Shown here: positions 20,211 to 31,871 of the stretch, in pieces | Layout of the letters: each line of letters begins with the position of its first letter | Position numbering within the stretch: position 1 is the stretch's first letter | Origin: Myotis daubentonii | Taxonomy: Eukaryota; Chordata; Mammalia; Chiroptera; Vespertilionidae | NCBI RefSeq assembly: GCF_963259705.1 | Contig: NC_081844.1 | Location: 17,035,715 to 17,099,714, forward strand | Direction of reading: 5' to 3' | Length of the DNA stretch: 64,000 nt | Notes under the pieces: model-generated | What the model saw: the letters and a program-made list of their open reading frames with translations, nothing else | Databases searched by the model: none | What the model was told of the DNA's origin: nothing | Position numbers and translations under genes: made by a program

Positions 20211-21030
20211 CCCTTCCCTCCCTCTCCCCCTTACTGCTCCCCTCCCCCCATTTTCCTGACTTTATCACTTTGGCACTCAAGCACCTGAATGTTGCTATTC
20301 AAGGCAGGAGGAAGACTCTTCTGTTTGTGAATCTAGAATTCAGCAGCAACAAATCTTTCTGAGCAACTTGCTCAAGGTGATGGTGAAGGCTATAAAAAGA
20401 AGACTGTTCTTTCCTATCAGCTTCCTTCCCCCTTTCTCGTCCCCCACCCACTTCCCCGGCTCCATCCCATCATAAAGGCTGGGGCAGAGGCTCACAGCCC
20501 AGAGAACTCCTCAACTCAGTTTGAAAGGAGAGGCTAAGAGCAGCTGAAAATGAGAAATTCTTCTGTAGAGACCCCCTGCCTTTGGCTGAACTTAAGAGTC
20601 TGTCAAGGACCCTAATGAGCCTGAGTCTGGAGTAAGACCATCCCATTTTGCTAGGCACTAACAGCCAGGGCATTTTTTAAGCTGTGAGGGTGCTCAGGGC
20701 AGTGTAATCAAAGGTCCCTTCCAGATTAAAAAAAGAATACAAAGCAGTGTCTTCAAGCAAACCAAAGGGGAGAGGGGGCTCTGTGGTAGTTTTCTGATGC
20801 TGAACGAGCATCCTTCATTAAGCCAGTTCTGACCTGTATGTTACAGAAGCTTCAAACAAGAATGTTTATGGGAGCAACAGGAAAGCTGCGTCCACACAGA
20901 AGACATCCCGCCCACATGGGGATGAATGGTCTAAACCAGAAAACAGCAGGAGGCCTTGGTCTTAGGAGTGTTGGGTCATGGTACTGGTACAAAGATGTAA
21001 GCAGTCTGAAGCTAGAGAGCAGACCTGAAA
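20211..21030. other. unique sequence, no gene supported
   Basis: Begins with pyrimidine-rich CTCCTTCCCTTCCCTCCC. No exon-like open frame and no repeat family recognised. Confidence 0.4.
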
Positions 21031-21975
21031 AGAAATAACGGATCTGTTTTTAAATTGTGGTAAAATCCATAAAACACAAAATTTACCATCTGAATCGTTT
21101 CTAAGTGTGCAGTTCAGTAGTGTTGAGTGTATTCACATTGCTGTGCAACTGATCTCTACAACTCTTCTCATCCCCTTCTCATTAAACAACAACTTCCCAC
21201 CCCCTACCCCAGCCCCCGAACCCACCACTCTACTTTCTGTCTCCATGATTTGACACCTTTGGGTGCCTGACATGGGTGGAGTCATAGTGTATGTTTTTTT
21301 GTGATTTGCTTATTTCTCTTAACATAATGTCTTCACAGTCCATCCATGTTGTAGTATGTGTCAGAATTTCCTTCCCTTTTTAAGTCTGAATAATATGTCA
21401 TTGTTTAGGTATATACCACTGTTGTTTATCCATTCATCTGCTGATGAGCACTTGGGTTGCTTCTACGTTTTGGCTATTGTGAATAAGGCTGCTGTGAACA
21501 TGGAGTGCAAATATATTTTCAAGACCTTGTTTTCAATTATTTTGGGAATATACCAAAAGTGGAATTGCTGCATTATACAGTAATTCCAATTTTAATTTTT
21601 TGAGGAGCCATCATACTATTTTCCATACTAGCTGAACCATTTTACATTATCATCAACTGTGCACAAGGGTTCCAATTTCTCCATATCTTCACCAACACTT
21701 GTTATTTTCTTTCTTTTTCCCTTCCTTCCTTCCTTCCTTCCTTCCTTCCTTCCTTCCTTCCTTCCTTCCTTCCTTCCTTCCTTCCTTCCCTCCCTCTTGG
21801 TGGGTGTGATGTGGTATCTCATTGTGGTTTTGGTTTGCACTTCCCTAATGATTAGTGATGTTGAGCATCTTTACATGTGCTTATTGGGCATTTGTATATC
21901 TTCTTTGGAGAAATGTCTATTCAAGTCCTTTGCCCATTTTAAATCCAGTTGTTTTTGTTCTTGAGTTGTAAGAAG
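21031..21975 (-). mobile_element. old L1 3' UTR, minus strand, with internal microsatellite
   Basis: Antisense L1M 3' UTR: TGTGGTAAAATCCATAAAAC, GTGCAGTTCAGTAGTGTTGA, TCCATCCATGTTGTAGTATG, TTCATCTGCTGATGAGCACT, TGGTATCTCATTGTGGTTTT, TTTGCCCATTTTAAATCCAG. It is interrupted by a (TTCC)n tract at 21718-21796. Confidence 0.85.
21718..21796. repeat. (TTCC)n microsatellite
   Basis: About 18 TTCC units. Open frames here are FLPS or KEGR repeats and not genes. Confidence 0.95.
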
Positions 21976-23100
21976 AGAAGAGGTCTTTTCATGCTCCTAT
22001 CTCTAGATATAACACTTGCCATGAAAAAAGATATTTATTGGATAAATATGTCCTGGGTAGTCATGACCAATAGCTAGAGTTGTAAATGCATAATGATGGA
22101 TGGAATATAATAGTATATTAAAAATGACATTGTTTAAAACGCAAAGAAGTAAATTCTGGACTCAACCACTTAGTTGGATGAATGTGTTATGGACTGATCC
22201 AGTCTACGTAACTTTCCTGATACCTAAACCAGACTTTATGTCCATCAATCATGGGGACAGGAGAGGAGAGAAGGGAGAAAGACATTTAGTTACAAACATT
22301 AACATTTCTTAGAAAACCACTTATGCAATAAAGGTGACATCTTTCCTTAGGAAGTTAAACAAAATGTGTGCCCATCTCCCTGGAAGAGGACATGCAAAAC
22401 AATCGGGCTGCACTTCCCGTCTTGCCACTGGATGGCAGTACACTCCTATATGCCTTCCCTGAAGGAGACACCTGGCCATCAGTCAGGGAATCTTGACTTG
22501 CCCAACTGGAGTAGTCACTAGACTAGAGATTTTAGCAGAATCACTTTTTTTTTTTTTTTTTGGTAGTAGAATGGTTAAGATTCTTCTTCGTGTTTACTCC
22601 AGAGGCCAAAGAACCTTGACTCCACCATCTTCTGATAATTCTACCTTTTCTCCAAGTCTGACTTTCGTGCCCACATTAGTTCTCTCCTAGCTTAGCATCT
22701 CAAGCTGATGGCTGCTCAGTGATACTGAGGACTTGTAGCCTGTGTTCTGCACTGTTCTGAGGGTCGGAGAAGGTCTTATCTGACTTTACAACCCAGCCAC
22801 CTACTATGGTGCCTGTACATAGTAGGTCGTCAATTAAGACTTATTAGGTGAGCCCAAGTGGAAGAAATGACCACTCTTTTACCAGTACCTCCAGATAACA
22901 TGCACACTGTAAGTGAGCCTTAAAAATAACATATTTTTTCTGAATATAAATTTAATATATGCAATTTGATAGATGGTAGAGTATATTCCTTTTTAATTTG
23001 CATTTGTTTAATACCTAATATTAAATATTTCTCACATGTCTATTTTCATGCTCCCATGTGTTTTTTATTTTTCTGAAATGTCTCTTTCTGACCTTTACCA
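21976..23100. other. mostly unassigned sequence
   Basis: Contains a T-run at 22545-22561 and a MIR-like 3' tail near 22805-22855 (GTGCCTGTACATAGTAGGTC then CAATTAAGACTTATTAGG). A CTCF-like core CCACTGGATGGCAG with one mismatch lies near 22426-22439. No gene. Confidence 0.4.
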
Positions 23101-23985
23101 TTTCTGTTCTGAAAGCTTTGAGAGTTCTGAGTGTCATCCTTAACAAATCCCTGCCACTCATTTGTTATATTCAATCAGTTGCATCTGTTTATTGTATTTC
23201 TTAAATATACCTCAAATCTGTCTACATTGCTTCATCCTCACTGCCTCTATCCTGGTTCAGCCTCCGCAGTTTCTCTGGTGATCAATGCATTAACTCCTAA
23301 CCGGACACTCCACCCTGACCTTGGTCCTTTCCCATCCTTCTCTACACTGCGACCCGAGTGAACATTTCAAAGTATAAATCTGTGCATGGCACACCCCTAC
23401 CTAAAACCCTTGCAAGTTTCTTGCCACTTTAATGGGGAAATCCAAACTCCTAACTCATCTCCTGGTGCCCCTGCTAATGATCCAACTTCCTCTTCCTCTA
23501 ATCTCCACCCCAAGATTTATCCTCCTGCAATGGTGACCACTCCTATGGTTTCAGAATCGCCCCTGTACTGCTTCTCTCCCAGCATTTGCACTCGCTGTAC
23601 CTTCTCCCTCAGTTGCCCTTCCATCCCCTTTGTCTGTCTAACTTTCCATCCTTCAGACTCCACTTAAAACCACTGCCTTAACCCCAGGACACATTTGTAA
23701 TTCCTTAACTAATAAAGAATTTAAAGATTAAAAAAAAAACAAAAACAAAAAACAAAAAACCACCGCCTTAAGGAGCCTTCGGTGCCCCCTAGAGATTAGG
23801 ATGAACAGACTTCCCTGCTCCATGTCACTCTGTCCTCACCCAATTATAACATCACAATCTATGAGTCTTGCTGGTTTATGTGTGTAAACTCCTTTCTCTG
23901 TGCCTCTTTTTATCCCTCATGCCCAGCACAATATCATCATAGATACCAGACAGATGCTTCTTGAATGAGTAAAAGTGCTTCCAGT
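23100..23985 (+). mobile_element. L2 LINE 3' end, plus strand, with small retro-insertion
   Basis: L2 pattern in order: AGTGTCATCCTTAACAAATC, ACCTCAAATCTGTCTACATT, AACATTTCAAAGTATAAATC, AACTCCTAACTCATCTCCTG, TTTCAGAATCGCCCC, ACTTTCCATCCTTCAGACTC, then GAGATTAGGATG...CCTCTTTTTATCCCTCATGC. A 73-bp polyadenylated insert lies at 23682-23754. No intact reading frame. Confidence 0.75.
23682..23754 (+). mobile_element. short polyadenylated retro-insert with target duplication
   Basis: Flanked by AAAACCACTGCCTTAA at 23666-23681 and AAAACCACCGCCTTAA at 23756-23771. It ends AATAAAG...AAAGATT followed by an A-rich tail, as expected for L1-mediated insertion of an RNA 3' end. The donor transcript is not recognised; it may be the extreme 3' end of a LINE. 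Confidence 0.6.
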
Positions 23986-24160
23986 TGACATTTATTGAGT
24001 GCTCACTAATTACTAGATATGTAATTTATATAACATTTAATCCCGATAATTGGCTGTCATGGGTGGTTATGCTCAGTTGGACAGAGAGGAAAATGAGTGT
24101 TGGGGAGATTACTCAGAAGGGAAGGGGTGAGGCCCCCACATCTGCTTCCTTACAGAGTCA
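23986..24160 (-). mobile_element. MIR SINE, minus strand
   Basis: Antisense MIR: GACATTTATTGAGTGCTCAC, then ATTTAATCCCGATAATTGGC, then GACAGAGAGGAAAATGAGTG. Confidence 0.6.
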
Positions 24161-24189
24161 GCCTTGCAGGAAACTGTTTCCTATCTATC

Positions 24190-25570
24190 AGGGATCTTTA
24201 AGGGTCTTTCATATGTAAAGATCATTAATCCTTTGTCACTTCTATTTCTTGCACATATTTTCCCTAGGTTTTAATACTTTCTAATTTTCTACTTAATCAT
24301 CTTGAAGTTTAGAGTCTTTTGATTATTGAGTAGTAAAACCAGTCACTCTTTTCTTTGATGATTTATTTCATGGATTATGCTTTAAAAATTTTATTCTTTC
24401 TAAGTTCAGTTGGTCAGCTATGTTGTTATTCTGTATTTTAATAGTCTCATTCTTTTACGTTTAACACTTTAAGCCTTTTAAAATTTATTTATCTTTGTTG
24501 GTATTTCCTCCCCAAATGATAAATTTTCCTAAATCCATTTAATGAATAGTGCTTCCTATTAGGTTTTGATACTTTTATCATTTGTCCAATTCTTATAGTC
24601 TGTTTGGGGGACTTATGTTCATTGGCATGTCAAGTTAACTTGAACTATTACCACCATATTTTATAATTTATTTTTTTTATTTAGTAAGATAAGTCCTGCC
24701 TTTTGCACATGACCCACTTCCTCAATAATTTTTCTTTTCCATGTTATCTCGACTGATGTCACCTATTGTTTTAAAATGATATTTAAATTATTTTTTCATC
24801 CTTAAAATATTTACTGGAATTGTTTTAAAAATGTAAATATATGTTCATTATATAGAAAATAGGAAATATAGAAAATTCAACCAAATAAAGTCCAGAAATG
24901 TTAGTGTTTTATTTCCTTATGGTTTTTATTCTATGTGAATATAGGTAATGCAGTTGGGATCATATTGCAGTACATCTCAGTATCCTGCTTGGACACCCCA
25001 ACAGGCTGCCTTGTAAACATTTTCATATCTAATTAGATTTGCAAATCATGAGTTTTAATCTTGTGCAATTTTCATTAATATAAAAGCCCAAAAATCTACT
25101 TAGTGATCCCCTTGTTGTTGGACATTTTGGTTATTACCTATATTTTGTTTCCTTTAAACAATGTTATAATGAAAATCTGTGCAAATACATTTTTATTCAC
25201 ATTTGATAATTTCCTTAGGGTATATTTCTAGATCTGGGTCAACAGGTATGAGCATTTTTAAGGCTTTAAATTGCTTTTTTAAAAGGTTGCACCAATTTAA
25301 ACTCCCATCAGCAGTGTATGAAAATGTCTGTTTCCACTGTATTCTTGCCAACACTTGGTTATTATTATTTCACTGAGGTTTTTATTGGGGTTATGTTAAA
25401 TCTATAAATCAATTTAGAAAGAATTGCCTTCTTTATAATATTGATTTTTCTCTTCCAGAAAGATGTGTGTCTCCATTTAATTAAATCTTTATTTTATATT
25501 TCTCAGTGAAGTTTTGTTGTTTCTTTATATAAATCCTGCACATTTATTCCTGGGATTATACCTGGGTGTA
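24190..25570 (-). mobile_element. old L1 fragments, minus strand
   Basis: Two adjoining antisense L1 pieces. The left has CATTAATCCTTTGTCACTTC and TGCACATATTTTCCCTAGGT. The right (about 24840 on) has the 3' UTR order GCAGTTGGGATCATATTGCA, TGTTGGACATTTTGGTTATT, TTAAACTCCCATCAGCAGTG, then ORF2 end (TTATGTTAAATCTATAAATC). Diverged. Confidence 0.7.
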
Positions 25571-25837
25571 TTACGGTGTTTGTTGTTGTTGTCAGTTTTT
25601 GTTTTGTTGTGTATCTTCTTTGCCTAAAGTGTGTTTTATAAGTACTTGATCATTCAGATGCTATGTGAAGAACAAAGGGGTTCTATGTTCAAATTGGTCT
25701 CATGACCTTTACTTGGAAATTCTCATGATATATTCATGAAAGCTTGAGGAGTCTGATTGTAAAGAAGCCTGTTTAACATTGTATATTACTCTACCCAGCA
25801 CATCTCAAACTTATTTGATCATGGAATATTTTTAATG

Positions 25838-25950
25838 TGAAAATAAAAATTGGGGGGTGGGGGCAAGGGCAGGGGCGGGCTGGAGGGGGCTGGAGGGGTG
25901 AAAGGGGGCCATATGTGTACTGGCAACAATAAAGATTTTAAAAAAAAGAA
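25838..25950 (+). mobile_element. 5'-truncated bat L1 3' end, plus strand
   Basis: G-rich 3' UTR, then CCATATGTGTACTGGCAACA, then ATAAAGATTTTAAAAAAA. Flanks resemble a target duplication (GGAATATTTTTAATGTGAAA against GGAAAATTTTAGTGTAAA). It is the sense form of the antisense insert at 9985. Confidence 0.65.
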
Positions 25951-26009
25951 AAGGAAAATTTTAGTGTAAAGTCTGTTATTATTCAGTGGAGCTGATATAC
26001 TGGGAAGCC

Positions 26010-26456
26010 AAATGCTGTGGACTGACACATGGCCCCCCATTGTTCATTCCTCCCCGTAACGATGCTATTGGTATATAACTCTGGGGTGCTCTTCTACCCT
26101 GACTCTGAACTTGGCTGTATGAGTTGGCCAATGGATGTTAGCAAATATAAGCACACAAGATTTAAAAGTGGTGTTGCATCGTTCATATCCATGAAAAATA
26201 TATGCTGGGGTACCCTGTTAGAAGGTGAGACAGTGGAGCAGAGCTGAGTCATACCAGCCATCCTGCTTGAGGCTCACTAAATGACTCCAAGACCCATTAG
26301 CTCCTTTTCTGAAAGTGAGCCCAGCCAAGACCAGAAGAACACCTCAGCTGGGCTTCAGACTTATGGACTAAATAAATTCTGCTTGTTTCAGACCACTGAG
26401 TTTTGGGGTGGCTTGTTACATAGCATTACTGTCACAATAGATAACTGATACATCCC
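26010..26456 (+). mobile_element. MLT1-type LTR (ERVL-MaLR), plus strand
   Basis: Contains GGCCCCCCATTGTTCATTCC, CTATTGGTATATAACTCTGG, CAGTGGAGCAGAGCTGAGTC, AGTGAGCCCAGCCAAGACCA, ACTAAATAAATTCTGCTTGT and CACTGAGTTTTGGGGTGG...TAACTGATACA, the classical MLT1 3' half. Solo and old. The AATAAA is the ancestral LTR polyadenylation signal. Confidence 0.8.
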
Positions 26457-26870
26457 TGTAGGCAGTTAGTTTAAGTTTGATAGACTGTGGGGAAGCACGG
26501 GACTTGGTTGGAAAATCTATTAGGAGGCATCTCCAAAAGGTCGGGGGCCTCTAGAAGGACCTTACTGAAGGCAGCAGACCCTGCCTTGACTTTTCCAAAT
26601 AAGTCTGAGCTCCCGGTGTTTTACTGGAATCTTTATATTTAGGCTTCAAAACGTCCTTGCTTAAAGTGCACTACAGACGCATGTGTCTTCTCAAGGATGA
26701 TTACTCTACTGATAGTATCTAATAGTTAATTTTAGTTCAAGTTGTTGTTTTAATAAAAGCCTAAGGAGGCAGGCGAATGGAGCTGTTTTGGCTGCTATAG
26801 CTGAGCAGTCCCCATTCATCCATAACTCAGGGTCCGCTGGTCAGTTCCGGCAATAGACTTTATTATATTA
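26457..26870. other. unassigned sequence
   Basis: No gene. TTTTAATAAAAGCCTAAG at about 26750 resembles a Helitron 5' end, but no 3' end follows. Confidence 0.4.
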
Positions 26871-27370
26871 AGGAAATTCCCTTTCATTTCTATTTTTCTA
26901 AATACTTTTTACCAAAAATGTTATTGAATAACTTTTGGGCAGTCATTGAGATTATTTTAAGCTTTTCTAATGGACTCTACTGATGTGATATTTTATATTA
27001 ATTGACTTCCTATTTATAATCTGTCCTGACCTTCCTAGATGAATCATTCTTGGTAACAGCTGATCATTCTTTTAATTTACTATTTAATACCATATGCTAG
27101 TATTCTCCTTAGGGATTTAGTATCTATATTCATAAGTGAAACTAGTTTATAGTTTCCCATTTTGGTACATCTTTTCTCTTGATATAAAACATAAGCAAAT
27201 TTCATAAAATGATTCAGTGAGCTTTTAGTCTTTACCTATGCTCTGTATCAATGTTTATAATATGGAAATTACTTATTCCTTAAAAGACTGCTAGATTTCA
27301 CTGCTAAAGCCATATCGTCATGGAAGTTTTTATGATAGTTTACTTAATTTGATAGTTTTTAAATTTATAT
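26871..27370 (-). mobile_element. old L1 ORF2 fragment, minus strand
   Basis: Antisense ORF2-like order (GTGATATTTTATATTAATTG, TTAGGGATTTAGTATCTATA, AAAGACTGCTAGATTTCACT). Highly diverged. Confidence 0.55.
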
Positions 27371-27374
27371 ATTT

Positions 27375-27583
27375 TTAATTTTTTTATTAATTTCAGAGAG
27401 GAAGGAAGAGGGAGAGAGAGATAGAAACATCAATGATGAGAGAGCATTATCAACCGGCCGCCTCCTGCATGCCCCCTACTGGGAATCAAGCTCAAAATCT
27501 GGGCATGTGCCCTGACCAGGAATAGAATGTGACCTCCTGATTCATGGGTCAATGCTCAACCACTGAGCCACACCAGCCAGGCT
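27375..27583 (-). mobile_element. Ves SINE, minus strand
   Basis: Antisense Ves body (TTTCAGAGAGGAAGGAAGAG, then CCTCCTGCATGCCCCCTACT) ending CCACTGAGCCACACCAGCCAG. The pol III box B is mutated (GATTCACATTCTATTCC). Confidence 0.9.
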
Positions 27584-28170
27584 TGTTTTATTTAAAATTT
27601 CCCCCTCTGATTATTGATCTTAAGATTTTTTACTTATTTCTAATTGTGTATTTGGAAACTCAAATTACTTTTGTGATAGCCTATCATGTACATCTTGTAC
27701 TTGGAGTATGTCTGGAAGCTACCTTTTGATCATTTTGGAACAATGTCTGATGTAATTAGCAAACTAACTAAACATACACACGGCCATTTATTTTAGCACC
27801 TACAATTTTACGTCAAACCTAGCATGAGTCTACATCTTACTGTGACTTAGTATTTCTGCATGTAATAGCATGGTTACGTACATGTGTGGCCACCATGTTT
27901 TTTAACTTTGTGGTGGTGGGGAACACTGTCTCACAACAGTTTGGTGGGGTTCTTATGGTTGGGGACACAGGATGGAAGAAATCATCTGGAGTCATACATG
28001 TTGGACTTTTTAATACTTTTACATGATTTATGTCCATAATGTAAGAAAATAATTGAAAGTGGAACTCTTTTAAAAATCTGAGAGCTTGATTGTCATAGTA
28101 ATTGTCCCAAGTTATTTATGGTTAATGTGGGACTAAAGTTTTTTGTTGTTGTTGTTGTTTTGTTTGTTTG
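27584..28170. other. AT-rich unassigned sequence
   Basis: Probably further L1 remnant at its left (TTCCCCCTCTGATTATTGAT). No gene. Confidence 0.4.
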
Positions 28171-28171
28171 T

Positions 28172-28396
28172 TTAATTTGTTTTTTTAATATATTTTTGTT
28201 GATTTCAGAGAGTAAGGGAGAGGGAGAGAGAGATAGAAACATCAATGATGAGAGAGAATCATTGATCGGCTGCCTCCTACATGCCTCACCCTGGGGATCA
28301 AGCCCACAACCCGGGCATGTGCCCCAACTGGGAACTGAACCATGACCTCCTGGTTCACAGGTGGACACATACCCACTGAGCCACGCCAGCCTGGAT
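28172..28396 (-). mobile_element. Ves SINE, minus strand
   Basis: T-rich left end, CAGAGAGTAAGGGAGAGGGA body, CCCACTGAGCCACGCCAGCC at the right. The antisense head still shows tRNA-like boxes. Confidence 0.9.
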
Positions 28397-28559
28397 GGGA
28401 TTGAGGTTTAATAGAAAACATGTGGGAGTATCTCTTGCTGACCTGGACCATCTCCTCAATGGCCTCCAGTGAAACAGAGGCAGGGAAGTCACTTACTAAC
28501 CATGAGCATGACCAACCCTGTGCTTTGGCTCCGTAGGCCCTACTACTTGCTCAGTTCTC

Positions 28560-28760
28560 AGATTTTCAGCACCTTGTTTTACTGGCAGCAAGAATTAATA
28601 ACTAGACAGCACTTACCATATTCAGGCTCTACTGATAAGCAGTAGTGTCATCCCGTTGTACAGATTTGGGAGAGAAGGCACAGAAAGCTTGCATGACTGC
28701 CTATGCTTGCCGCCGTGTGAATGGTGAGGTTAGGATTCACATCCAGGAAGTGGTCTCCAT
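28560..28760 (-). mobile_element. MIR SINE, minus strand
   Basis: Antisense MIR: ATCCCGTTGTACAGATTTGG, then GAAGGCACAGAAAGCTTGCA, then GTGAGGTTAGGATTCACATC. Confidence 0.6.
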
Positions 28761-28964
28761 GCTCTGTGAGGTCACCCCTATGCAGTGCTGCCTCCTATTC
28801 TCCTCATCTGTCTTTTCCACCTGTCCACCAGAGAGCCTGGCTCAGTGTTGGGCTTTAGTGTATGTTTGATACTATTGATAAGGGTAGAAGAGGCAAACAA
28901 GTGAAAACAAGTGAAAGAGTAAAGTTAATGGGGCGTCACAGAGACAATTCATGGATTCTTACTT

Positions 28965-29200
28965 CAGATTGTGACCCCAGCTATTAAAATAAGAAATAAT
29001 AAAATGATTTCCTGAGCAGAGGGCCTGATCCATAATTAACACTCAATAAATACTAGTTAATCGTAATGGTGGTAATGATGATGATGAATGATGGCTGTAA
29101 AACCAAGCAATGCCACCACCTGCTCTGTGACCTTATTCAAGTCATTTTGCTTCTGTGGGCCTCAGTTTCTTCATTTGTTAGAGGAAGGTGGCCTCATGGC
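28965..29200 (+). mobile_element. two MIR fragments, plus strand
   Basis: A MIR 3' tail (CATAATTAACACTCAATAAA) at 28965-29070 and a MIR core (CTGTGACCTTATTCAAGTCA, CCTCAGTTTCTTCATTTGTT) at 29100-29185. Their order shows they are separate copies. Confidence 0.65.
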
Positions 29201-30779
29201 TGTGTGACCATGTGATCTGTGAGCCACAGGGGAGATGGAGCAGGAGACAGAGTGAGGGAGCAGGAGGAAGAGGCCCTAGTGGGCGGGCCTGTTGTTGCTT
29301 ACGAGAGCTGAGGGAGTCCTCCTCTCCTGGTGTGAAGGTTGCAGTCTGTCCAGCTCGGCTCACTCACCTCAAGCATCTCACAGATGGAGAATTGAGCGAG
29401 GGTGAAAGCACTGTCCACAGTGACTGTCTATGTATTGCTCAGCGCATCAAGGGGTGACAGACTGAGCATTGAGTAAAAACAAACAAACAAAAGTTTCCCC
29501 CAAAGTCAAATGTAAATTTTAGGTAAACCATGATATACTTTTTTAGCATAAGCATGTCTCAAACATTGCATGGAACATACTTATACTGAGCAATTACTGG
29601 TGATTCGAACTCAGTTCTCTGGCTGCCTGCCTGGCCCAGGGTTCAGATCTCTGCATTGAACCTGTTCCAGATCAAGTTGTTTCCTTAAGTCAAAGGTCTG
29701 AGTTCTAGAATCTCTATCTTCCTGGCTCCTTCTTTCTTCAAGAGAGGACTTAGTGACTAAATGCGGAAGTTTGTTTACCATAAATTACCAAGAGCAGTGC
29801 TTCTCCAGATTCGATAAGTAATTATTATATCTTGAGTAAAGAACAATTGATTATTCCAAACAAATGCACCAGACTGTAACTATAACCTACTGTAGTTTTT
29901 AAGTCAGAAGTAAATATGTTCTTATAACCAACTGCTATTTATTTAATGTACAATAACTTGCCTGCTAAGCTTAAATGAAATGCACAGTTAATTAAAACTA
30001 TCTCTGCATCAAGTCCTCCAGGGAAAACACGTTACCCAAGTTCTGATTTGGGCTTATTTTTACACCTTCCCTTCCCCGCTGGCCCCCTGTTGGTAGATTT
30101 TAATATGATCTGTTGGGAGGTTTACAATATTTTTGTTGGGCAAGTCTCACCCTGCTCAGGGATATGGAAATTCCACTTATTTATCCAGAGTTGGGAAATC
30201 TTTGGAGAGGCGCTGAGGCTGCACTGTTGGTGCCCCAAAGTCTGCTCTGACCACTGGGAGGTGGGGGCTGCATCGAAGCTTGGTCACTGTTCAAACTGGG
30301 CCACTCACTTTGCCTCCCTGAGCTTGAGTTTTCCTGTCTGTGGAACAAGTGGAACTGCTCACGTTTTGGTCAGAAAAGAGACTGGGCTGATCTTGGAAGT
30401 GGAGGGTCACCTTGGCTTGTTCAATGGGTCTCTAAGGATGCCAGTCCCTCCAGCTGTGTGGACCCCAGTCTGTGAGGTGCTCCTCTGTTGATCTGCTCAT
30501 CCACTTCTTTGTTATTCAACAAGGATCTGGTGTCTGAGTGTCTACTGGACCTGGGATCTCATGAACTCCACAATGGGGAGAGGAAATCCACTTCCTTCTG
30601 TGACCCTTACATTAGTGTAGCTAAGACGTACAAACTCAGTTCAAGGGGTCATTGCCATTCTCAGAGTTTGTCTCCTTTTCTGCTCAGTAAGCATAGTGCC
30701 TTTCCAACAAATCACTGAGCGATTGGAAGTTCAGCAGAGAAAATGTATGCTCAACTGCTTTCAAAGTCTAAAGAATCTA
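29201..30779. other. mostly unique sequence, no gene supported
   Basis: A palindromic old interspersed repeat lies at 29510-29600 (TAGCATAAGCATGTCTCAAA, then GCATGGAACATACTTATACT), a family also seen at 33900. The block 30010-30240 looks unique and possibly conserved. A MIR-like core is at 30290-30345. The 147-residue open frame at 30048-30491 has no recognisable domain and no exon borders. Confidence 0.4.
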
Positions 30780-31273
30780 TCTACACTAATAAAAGAGAAA
30801 CATGGTAATTGGTGTACGACCGCTACCCTTTTCATTGGCTAATCAGCGAGATATGCAAATTAACTGTCAGCCAAGATGGCAGCCGGCAGCCAGGCAGCTT
30901 GAAACTAACATGAGGCTTGGTTGCCTCAGTGATGGAGGAAACCAACGTTCCCCACCTGCGGCTGCAGGCCTCTGAGCGGGCAGTTTAAGAAACATTGTAA
31001 CAAATACCGGAGGACTTCAGCCGGCAGATTTGCAACATTGTAAGCAAAGGCAAGAGACCTACTTTCAGCCGCAAGCCTCAAGGTAAAGCTGGCCCAGAAT
31101 AAAAAAAAAAAAAAAGAAAAAAAGGAGTGGTTGGGAACTTCAGTCACTCCCAGCCTGAAAACAGCCCTCAGCCCCTCACCCAGACTGGCCAGGCACCCAG
31201 TGGGGACCCCCACCCTGATCCAGGACACCGTTCAGGGCAAACCAGCCGGCCCCACCCATGCACCGGGCCTCTA
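30780..31273 (+). mobile_element. Helitron unit A of composite, plus strand
   Basis: 5' end TCTACACTAATAAAAGAGAA, preceded by A. The interior has TTCATTGGCTAATCAGC, ATATGCAAATTAACTG and CCAAGATGGCAGCC, then an A-run with AGAAAAAAAGG near 31108-31125. The 3' end is CCATGCACCGGGCCTCTA, fused at 31273/31274 to unit B. This is the plus-strand counterpart of 11924-12474. Confidence 0.88.
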
Positions 31274-31871
31274 CCCTATATAGTAAAAGGGTAATATGCC
31301 TCCCAGCACAGGGATCAGCGTGACAGGGGGCAGCGCCCAACCCCCCTGATCGCCCTGTGGCTCTGTGTGTGACAGGGGTCGGGGCCCCAACCCCCTGAGC
31401 AGCCCTGCTATGTGCCTGATAGGGGGGAGCTTCCCAACCCCCCCCCCCACGGGCCCTGCTCTGTGTGTGACGGGGTAGAGCCATAACCTCCCCATCGGCC
31501 TTGCCCTGAGTGTGAGAGTGGTGGTGCCCCAACCCCCTGATCGGCCCTGCTCTGTGCGTGACAGGGGATGGCACCGCAACCTCCCCATCGACCCTGCCTT
31601 GAGTGTGACAGTGGGGGGTGCCCCAACCCCCCAATTGGCCCTACCCTGAGCATGACTGAGGGTGGCATCGCAACCTCCCAATCGGCCCTGCTCTGAGCCC
31701 GACCAGGGGCTGCACCTAGGGATTGGGCCTGCCCTCTGCCACCCGGGAGCAGGCCTAAGCCAGCAGGTCGTTATCTCCCGAGGGGTCCCAGACTGTGAGA
31801 GGGCACAGGCTGGGCTGAGGGACCCCCGCCTACCCCCCGAGTGCACAAATTTTTGTGCACCGGGCCTCTAG
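31274..31871 (+). mobile_element. Helitron unit B of composite, plus strand
   Basis: 5' end CCCTATATAGTAAAAGGGTA, the 47-bp array (about 8 units) at 31320-31715, then GTGCACAAATTTTTGTGCAC hairpin and CGGGCCTCTAG at the end, followed by T. Open frames in the array are repeat-derived. Confidence 0.88.
31320..31715 (+). repeat. 47-bp tandem array inside Helitron B (short form)
   Basis: About 8 imperfect units with GCCCCAACCCCCTGATCGGC cores. It is the reverse complement of the arrays at 11166 and 62341. Confidence 0.85.

Noticed and set aside
22426..22439. CTCF-like core CCACTGGATGGCAG
   Set aside because: One mismatch to the core and no supporting context; kept only as a note.
26740..26860. 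Helitron 5'-end-like motif TTTTAATAAAAGCCTAAG
   Set aside because: No hairpin or CTAG 3' end follows and the leading TC is not adjacent; chance similarity is as likely.
30048..30491. 147-residue plus-strand open frame as a possible exon
   Set aside because: No acceptor or donor at usable positions; the right part overlaps a MIR-like core.
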